Shown here piece by piece: positions 6,372 through 10,090 of a stretch of DNA of 10,090 nucleotides. The stretch lies in contig CALEMZ010000383.1 of assembly GCA_937910975.1 (NCBI GenBank), positions 1 to 10,090 of the forward strand, given 5' to 3'. The first letter of the stretch is position 1. Each line of letters opens with the position of its first letter. The notes beneath the pieces were generated by a model that was not told where the DNA came from, did not search any database, and was given only the letters and a program-made list of their open reading frames with translations. This DNA is from an uncultured Pseudorhodobacter sp. (GTDB lineage Bacteria; Pseudomonadota; Alphaproteobacteria; Rhodobacterales; Rhodobacteraceae). Both the position numbers and the translations under genes were made by a program.

Positions 6372-7175
6372 TCAGTACCCTAAGGAAACGGCCGCAAAGG
6401 CCAGCGTGCCAACAATGATTCGCCACCAGCCGAACAGTGCGTAGCCATGGCGACTTACATAACCAAGCAACCAGCGAACAACCAAAATGGCAACAATAAA
6501 GGCCGCAATAAATCCTATGGCGATTTCGTTCAGAGCGCTGGCGTCCAGAACATCGCGGTTCTTGTAAAGATCATAGGCAAAGGCCCCCCCCATCGTCGGC
6601 ATCGACAAAAAGAATGAGAACTCCGCTGCAGAACGCTTGCTTGCCCCCAGCATCAAGGCGCCAACAATAGTGGCCCCAGACCGCGACACCCCAGGAATCA
6701 TCGCAAGGCACTGAATAAAACCAATTTTCAGCGCCATCCCAAGCGGGAGTGCCATCGCATCATCATAGCGTGGCTCCGGCGCGAAACGATCCACAAAGAC
6801 CAGAACAACGCCCCCCAAAATCAACATGATCGAGATCAGTCGAGGGCTTTCAAACAGTACGGTTTTGATGAAATCATGTGCCAAGACACCAATCACCACA
6901 GCAGGCAAGAATGCAATCAGCACCGAAAGGATTGTGCGGCGAGCAGCAGGATCATGCGGGGCGGCGCGGAACACAGCCCAAAGCTTGGCAGCATAAACCG
7001 CAAGCACCGCCAGTACCGCGCCCAGCTGGATAACAACCTCAAAGGTCTTGCCTGAGCTTTCAAACCCGATGAAATGCCCCGCCAGCAGGATATGCCCGGT
7101 TGAGGAGACGGGAATAAACTCCGTCAAGCCCTCAAGAACTCCCAAAAACAAAGCCGCCAGCGTCGTATCAGCCAT
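6372..7175 (-). CDS. uppP: Undecaprenyl-diphosphatase (BacA/UppP)
   Basis: Integral membrane phosphatase (267 residues, normal length) that turns undecaprenyl diphosphate into undecaprenyl phosphate. It recycles the lipid carrier for peptidoglycan and other envelope polymers, and extra copies give bacitracin resistance. Both family signatures are present: LEGLTEFIPVSSTGH at 14-28 with Glu15, Glu19 and His28, and PGVSRSGATI at 161-170 with Arg165. Several hydrophobic segments fit the usual multi-spanning topology. The start at 7175 has AGGGG six bases upstream. The gene begins 24 bases after the NDUFA9-like gene, and the two are probably one transcript. It is separated from gltD by the repeat-rich gap. 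Confidence 0.97.
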   Translation of the reverse strand: MADTTLAALFLGVLEGLTEFIPVSSTGHILLAGHFIGFESSGKTFEVVIQLGAVLAVLAVYAAKLWAVFRAAPHDPAARRTILSVLIAFLPAVVIGVLAHDFIKTVLFESPRLISIMLILGGVVLVFVDRFAPEPRYDDAMALPLGMALKIGFIQCLAMIPGVSRSGATIVGALMLGASKRSAAEFSFFLSMPTMGGAFAYDLYKNRDVLDASALNEIAIGFIAAFIVAILVVRWLLGYVSRHGYALFGWWRIIVGTLAFAAVSLGY

Positions 7176-7199
7176 TATCGGCCCCTGAGTTGAGGAGGG

Positions 7200-8186
7200 T
7201 CAAACCTTGCGAAGGTTCTTCGCGCTATCTTTGATGGCAGCGTACTGGCCCGACGGGCGGTAGCGCCACAGGTATTCGGGCAGCATCGCTTCCATTGACG
7301 TGGGTTGGATGCCCAAGTCGGCAAAGCCCTTGGCGCCCTCGGCCACAACATTGTCCTTACGCAGGCTTTTCACCTGATCGCGCGTCAAGACACCGTTTGA
7401 GATCAGCCCACCAGTTGCAAACTGCAAAAAGTCGAAACCTGCCGCCATGATGTTCGCCGCAAAGAACGGGATGTTTAGTATCAACCGACCACGTTGCACA
7501 ACCTTTAGCATGGCTTTCATCAAAGCCCGGAACGTCGCCGCATCCGGCCCTCCAAGCTCATATATTCCGGGCGCCGCCGCACCGGTTGCACCCAACACCG
7601 CCGCCTGCGCCACATCATCAACGAACACGGGTTGAAACCGCGTATTCGCACCGACCACCGGCAAAAGAGGCCCAAAACGCGTCATTGCGGCGAAGCGGTT
7701 AAAGAACCCGTCCTCCGACCCGAAAATGACTGATGGGCGAAGAATCACAGCATCGGGGAAGGCCGCAACAACCGCGACTTCACCTTCGGCCTTGGTCCGG
7801 GAGTAATCGCTATCAGAATTCACATCCGCGCCGATGGACGAGATCTGCACAAGGTTGCCGACACCCTCTTCGGCGGCAATCCGTGCGATCCGGCCAGCAC
7901 CTTGAGCTTGCACAGCGTCAAAATTGTTCTTGCCGCCTTTGTCAAAGGTGCCAACGCAGTTTACAACCGCATCTGCGCCCTGCAACGCTCTGCGCACCGA
8001 TGCATCATCCCGGATATTGCACAGCAAAGGCTCAACCTGACCCACGGCACCATATGTTTTGACGAAGAGTGCCTCGTTCGGACGGCGGACAGCAACACGA
8101 ACGCGCCAACCAGCCTGCGCCATTCGCCGCGCGATATACCGCCCGACAAATCCCGAGCCGCCATAGATTGTGACCAGTTTGCTCAT
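7200..8186 (-). CDS. NAD(P)-binding protein of the complex I NDUFA9 subunit family
   Basis: An atypical short-chain dehydrogenase of 328 residues, resembling the alphaproteobacterial relatives of mitochondrial complex I subunit NDUFA9. An N-terminal Rossmann nucleotide site is seen in IYGGSGFVGR (GGSGFVG at 9-15). NCVGTFD follows near 76-82, ISSIGAD near 115-121, and a YxxxK pair (Tyr128, Lys132). The central part (ILRPSVIFGSEDGFFNRFA, QPVFVDDVAQA) is typical of the extended group. In mitochondria NDUFA9 helps at the quinone end of complex I; the bacterial role is less clear. The start at 8186 is preferred over one five codons upstream because GGAGG lies 8 bases before it. It heads the minus-strand cluster and is divergent from tRNA-Leu. 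Confidence 0.88.
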   Translation of the reverse strand: MSKLVTIYGGSGFVGRYIARRMAQAGWRVRVAVRRPNEALFVKTYGAVGQVEPLLCNIRDDASVRRALQGADAVVNCVGTFDKGGKNNFDAVQAQGAGRIARIAAEEGVGNLVQISSIGADVNSDSDYSRTKAEGEVAVVAAFPDAVILRPSVIFGSEDGFFNRFAAMTRFGPLLPVVGANTRFQPVFVDDVAQAAVLGATGAAAPGIYELGGPDAATFRALMKAMLKVVQRGRLILNIPFFAANIMAAGFDFLQFATGGLISNGVLTRDQVKSLRKDNVVAEGAKGFADLGIQPTSMEAMLPEYLWRYRPSGQYAAIKDSAKNLRKV

Positions 8187-8290
8187 CCGTCTTGCCTCCA
8201 TCTGGAAAGCTTTTCATCCGCCTGTCTGCATATCCCCCCCCGCCTTTCCAAACAAGCAACAAAAGGCCGCATGATTTTGTTTGATCCCCG

Positions 8291-8319
8291 TTGACAGTGC
8301 CTGTGCTCCCCTTTACATC
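8291..8319 (+). promoter_or_regulatory. sigma70-type promoter of tRNA-Leu
   Basis: A perfect -35 box TTGACA (8291-8296) is followed after 17 bases by TACATC (8314-8319), a weak -10 box. Transcription would begin near 8326, about 10 bases before the tRNA. The position and perfect -35 make it convincing despite the poor -10. Confidence 0.6.
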
Positions 8320-8335
8320 GCCCATCACGACACCT

Positions 8336-8420
8336 GCCCAGGTGGCGGAACTGGTAGACGCGCACGGTTCAGGTCCGTGTGCCGCAAGGCGTGGAGGTTC
8401 GAGTCCTCTCCTGGGCACCA
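8336..8420 (+). tRNA. tRNA-Leu (anticodon CAG)
   Basis: A complete class II tRNA of 85 bases including an encoded CCA. The acceptor stem pairs GCCCAGG (8336-8342) with CCTGGGC (8410-8416), followed by discriminator A and CCA. The anticodon stem CACGG/CCGTG encloses TTCAGGT with anticodon CAG at 8370-8372, which reads CUG. The long variable arm folds as GCC-GCAA-GGC, as expected for leucine. The T loop is TTCGAGT. It has its own promoter upstream and terminator downstream, and an integrase gene follows, so its 3' end is the likely attachment site of the element. Confidence 0.97.
8396..8420 (+). other. Putative attachment site core (attL) in the tRNA-Leu 3' end
   Basis: The T arm, acceptor 3' strand and CCA of the tRNA are the usual crossover region for elements whose tyrosine recombinase sits directly beside a tRNA gene, as here. 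The tRNA is whole, so the element would have restored the 3' end on insertion. No second copy of this segment is in the window; it should lie at the far end of the element to the right. This is inferred from gene order, not proven. Confidence 0.5.
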
Positions 8421-8436
8421 CTTGTCGCAATGAAAG

Positions 8437-8468
8437 CCCTGTAACCTTAACTGGTTACGGGGTTTTTT
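8437..8468 (+). terminator. Rho-independent terminator after tRNA-Leu
   Basis: CCCTGTAACC (8437-8446) pairs with GGTTACGGGG (8453-8462) as a 10-base-pair stem with one T-G wobble and a 6-base loop. Six T residues follow directly (8463-8468). It lies 16 bases after the tRNA CCA and is a textbook intrinsic terminator. Confidence 0.93.
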
Positions 8469-8476
8469 CTTGTCTT

Positions 8477-8527
8477 GGGACCATTTCCGGGACCGCTTTC
8501 AGGACCACTTGGGTCAGAAACTGGTCC
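8477..8527. repeat. Three tandem 12-base repeats plus an inverted copy before the integrase gene
   Basis: GGGACCATTTCC (8477-8488), GGGACCGCTTTC (8489-8500) and AGGACCACTTGG (8501-8512) lie head to tail with the GGACC core at an exact 12-base period. An inverted GGTCC follows at 8523-8527; GGACCA (8502-8507) and TGGTCC (8522-8527) form a perfect dyad. Lying between the attachment site and the recombinase gene, they are plausible arm-type sites for the recombinase or an excisionase, or operators for the integrase gene. Confidence 0.6.
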
Positions 8528-8594
8528 AAGATCGTCAGGTCTGGAGAGGCATTTTCACTTGCCTCAGCCTAGGTTGGGAGGGAAACTCTCACGC

Positions 8595-9887
8595 ATGGAA
8601 AACCCTGTGGCCCTTAAACTTCCCCGCTATATGTTCCGGCGCGCCAATGGCTCGTTCCGCTACAAACGCAACGTGCCGAAAGAGTTGCGCAGCATTATTC
8701 CCAAGGCGACTGTCTACCGCCAGCTAGGAGCCACCTATGATGATGCGATCAGGGCGCTGCCGAAGGTTCATGCAGAGATCGAGGCGCTGTTCGATCAGGA
8801 ACGCCGCACCACAGATGACCAACGTGCCAGAAGCCTGGTCCGTGAGCGCTTAGGCGAGCGGCATGAGTCGATGTTCCTTGCCGGGGTGGTCGAGCCCGAG
8901 TGGGATGTGTTCGATGACTTTCAGGAGCTGGCAGAAGACACCCAAGGCCGTGTCCCTCTGGGCGTGACGCGTCAGCTGAAGGCGGGGGCAGCTAAGGCCC
9001 CACCGATCACCCTGGCGCGGGTGCTGGAGCTTTACTTCACCTATAAGGCCGAGGAGGCTGATGCAGGGCTGCGCACCCGGATTGATCGGATCCGCAAAGA
9101 CCTGATCTTGTTCTTGGGCAAGAACCGCTTCGAGTGGACCGAGTTGAAAGACATCACCCGGGCCGATGCCAACGGCTACCGGGATTTGCTTCTGGCCCGG
9201 ATGTCGCCCAACTCCGTTCAACGCACGATTGGAACACTGAAGGCCGCAATCAATCACGTTATCCTCGAGCATGATCTCGACATGAAGAATGTGTTCCAGG
9301 CCCTAAAGATCAAGGGGGCAGGGGCCAGCAACACCGATCGCCTTCCTGTGACAGAAGAACACCTGACCCAGCTCTGGCCGGCCTACGAGAGCAATAAGCT
9401 GGCCTCGGTCTTGTTTACCGTGCTGACAGATACTGGGGCACGGCTGGCAGAGATTACAGGGCTAGAGGTGGGTGATGTCGACCTTGAACGCGGCACCCTG
9501 TTTATCCGACCTAATGCCCACCGCAGCCTGAAGACCAAGACCTCCACCCGTAGCCTGCCGCTCTCGCCTCGGGCAGCAGAGTGCCTGCGGGGGCTCCTGC
9601 TTGGGCAAGAGCAGAGCGCACCCCTCTTCCCCAGCTATGCCAAACCTCGTGGCAGTGATGCGGCCTCTGCGATGCTGATGCAGCGGTTGCGCACGGTGGT
9701 CAGCGACAAGAAGATCACCATTCACTCGCTGCGCCACCGAATGAAGGACCGCCTGCGCAACACTGGCTGCCCAGAGGCACTCTCGATGGCAATCTTGGGA
9801 CACAGCGCCAATACGGTAGCTGCCAACTATGGCTCAGGCTACGCCCTCGACATCATGCGAGAGCACCTGGTGAAGGCCTGGGGGTGA
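8595..9887 (+). CDS. Tyrosine recombinase (site-specific integrase) of an integrated element
   Basis: A phage or island integrase of 430 residues that would insert and excise its element at the tRNA-Leu site. The N-terminal segment (YMFRRANGSFRYKRNVPKEL, about 12-31) resembles the DUF6538-type N-terminus of many alphaproteobacterial integrases. A helical core-binding domain spans about 135-245. The catalytic domain has Arg283 (TGARLAEITGL), Lys313 or Lys315 in the beta-hairpin, His377 and Arg380 (HSLRH), His403 (LGH) and the nucleophile Tyr412, so it looks active. The ATG at 8595 is chosen because the earlier in-frame start (TTG at 8475) would make protein from the repeats. GGGAGGG lies about 12 bases upstream, a rather long spacing, so the start is less sure than the identity. 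It is transcribed away from the tRNA, into the element. Confidence 0.93.
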   Translation: MENPVALKLPRYMFRRANGSFRYKRNVPKELRSIIPKATVYRQLGATYDDAIRALPKVHAEIEALFDQERRTTDDQRARSLVRERLGERHESMFLAGVVEPEWDVFDDFQELAEDTQGRVPLGVTRQLKAGAAKAPPITLARVLELYFTYKAEEADAGLRTRIDRIRKDLILFLGKNRFEWTELKDITRADANGYRDLLLARMSPNSVQRTIGTLKAAINHVILEHDLDMKNVFQALKIKGAGASNTDRLPVTEEHLTQLWPAYESNKLASVLFTVLTDTGARLAEITGLEVGDVDLERGTLFIRPNAHRSLKTKTSTRSLPLSPRAAECLRGLLLGQEQSAPLFPSYAKPRGSDAASAMLMQRLRTVVSDKKITIHSLRHRMKDRLRNTGCPEALSMAILGHSANTVAANYGSGYALDIMREHLVKAWG

Positions 9888-10090
9888 GCACTTGCGGCAA
9901 TCCAACTCGGGGGCCTTCGGTTTCCGGGCAGTCTTCCCAGCACCAGCCGAAGGGCAGCCTTACGCCAACCTTGTAAGGCAAAGCAATTAGCCGACCTTAA
10001 AGAAGAACTGCTATAGCGAAAGCTATCTTCTTTCAGCGTTATTAACCATTTTCCTGTCGGCACAACACAGAATGTGGACTGCGCGACGGA
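9888..10090. other. Gene-free stretch with three successive hairpins after the integrase
   Basis: No convincing coding region is seen. Three inverted repeats follow one another. CCTTCGG (9914-9920) pairs with CCGAAGG (9947-9953). GCCTTAC (9957-9963) pairs with GTAAGGC (9973-9979) around a 9-base loop. AAAGAAG (9999-10005) pairs with CTTCTTT (10027-10033), enclosing ATAGC-GAAA-GCTAT (10013-10026), a 5-base stem with a GNRA tetraloop, with a 7-base bulge on one side. No long T-run follows the last one. This may be the 3' end of integrase mRNA, a small structured RNA, or an intergenic recombination or regulatory region of the element. Confidence 0.45.

Noticed and set aside
8234..8241. Run of eight C residues upstream of the NDUFA9-like gene, possibly phase-variable
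   Set aside because: It is outside the coding region and not placed between clear promoter boxes; with one sequence there is no evidence of length variation.
8032..8430. Open frames crossing tRNA-Leu on either strand (for example minus 8032-8430 and plus 8291-8572)
   Set aside because: They run through the tRNA, its promoter and terminator, overlap the well-supported NDUFA9-like gene or the repeats, and encode no recognisable sequence.
9839..10063. Minus-strand open frame of 74 residues at the right edge
   Set aside because: It overlaps the end of the integrase on the opposite strand and runs through the three hairpins; its composition (Ser- and Arg-rich) looks like a shadow frame.

Overview
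The window looks like the chromosome of an alphaproteobacterium, most probably of the Rhodobacteraceae (Roseobacter group). The grounds are the protein sequences of GltB and GltD, the NDUFA9-type dehydrogenase beside uppP, and the high GC content. This placement is inference from remembered family resemblance, not a database search.

Layout: everything from position 1 to about 8186 is read on the minus strand. In transcription order it is an NDUFA9-like NAD(P)-binding protein (8186-7200), uppP (7175-6372), a 162-base AT-rich gap full of inverted repeats, gltD (6209-4773), a 114-base gap holding hairpins and a possible internal promoter, a secreted protein of unknown function (4658-3963), a 125-residue unknown protein (3973-3596), a 44-residue mini-protein (3599-3465), and gltB (from 3468 to the window edge). 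The last four genes overlap end to start by 4 to 11 bases, so they are almost certainly translated as one coupled unit. GltB and GltD are the two subunits of NADPH-dependent glutamate synthase (GOGAT), which makes glutamate from glutamine and 2-oxoglutarate. Three uncharacterised genes are therefore embedded in a nitrogen-assimilation operon.

The most surprising feature is in gltB. Its frame meets a TGA at 37-39, exactly at the codon for the third cysteine ligand of the 3Fe-4S cluster, and then continues in frame with well-conserved GltB sequence to position 1. The ~365 C-terminal residues are cut off unless the stop is read through or is a sequence error. A second conserved residue of the same motif (His to Gln) is altered by the same type of base change.

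The right part is on the plus strand: a promoter, tRNA-Leu(CAG) (8336-8420), a strong rho-independent terminator (8437-8468), three tandem 12-base repeats (8477-8512), and a complete tyrosine recombinase (8595-9887). This is the classic left end of an integrated element using the tRNA 3' end as attachment site; its cargo lies beyond the window. The last 200 bases carry no convincing gene but hold three successive hairpins.
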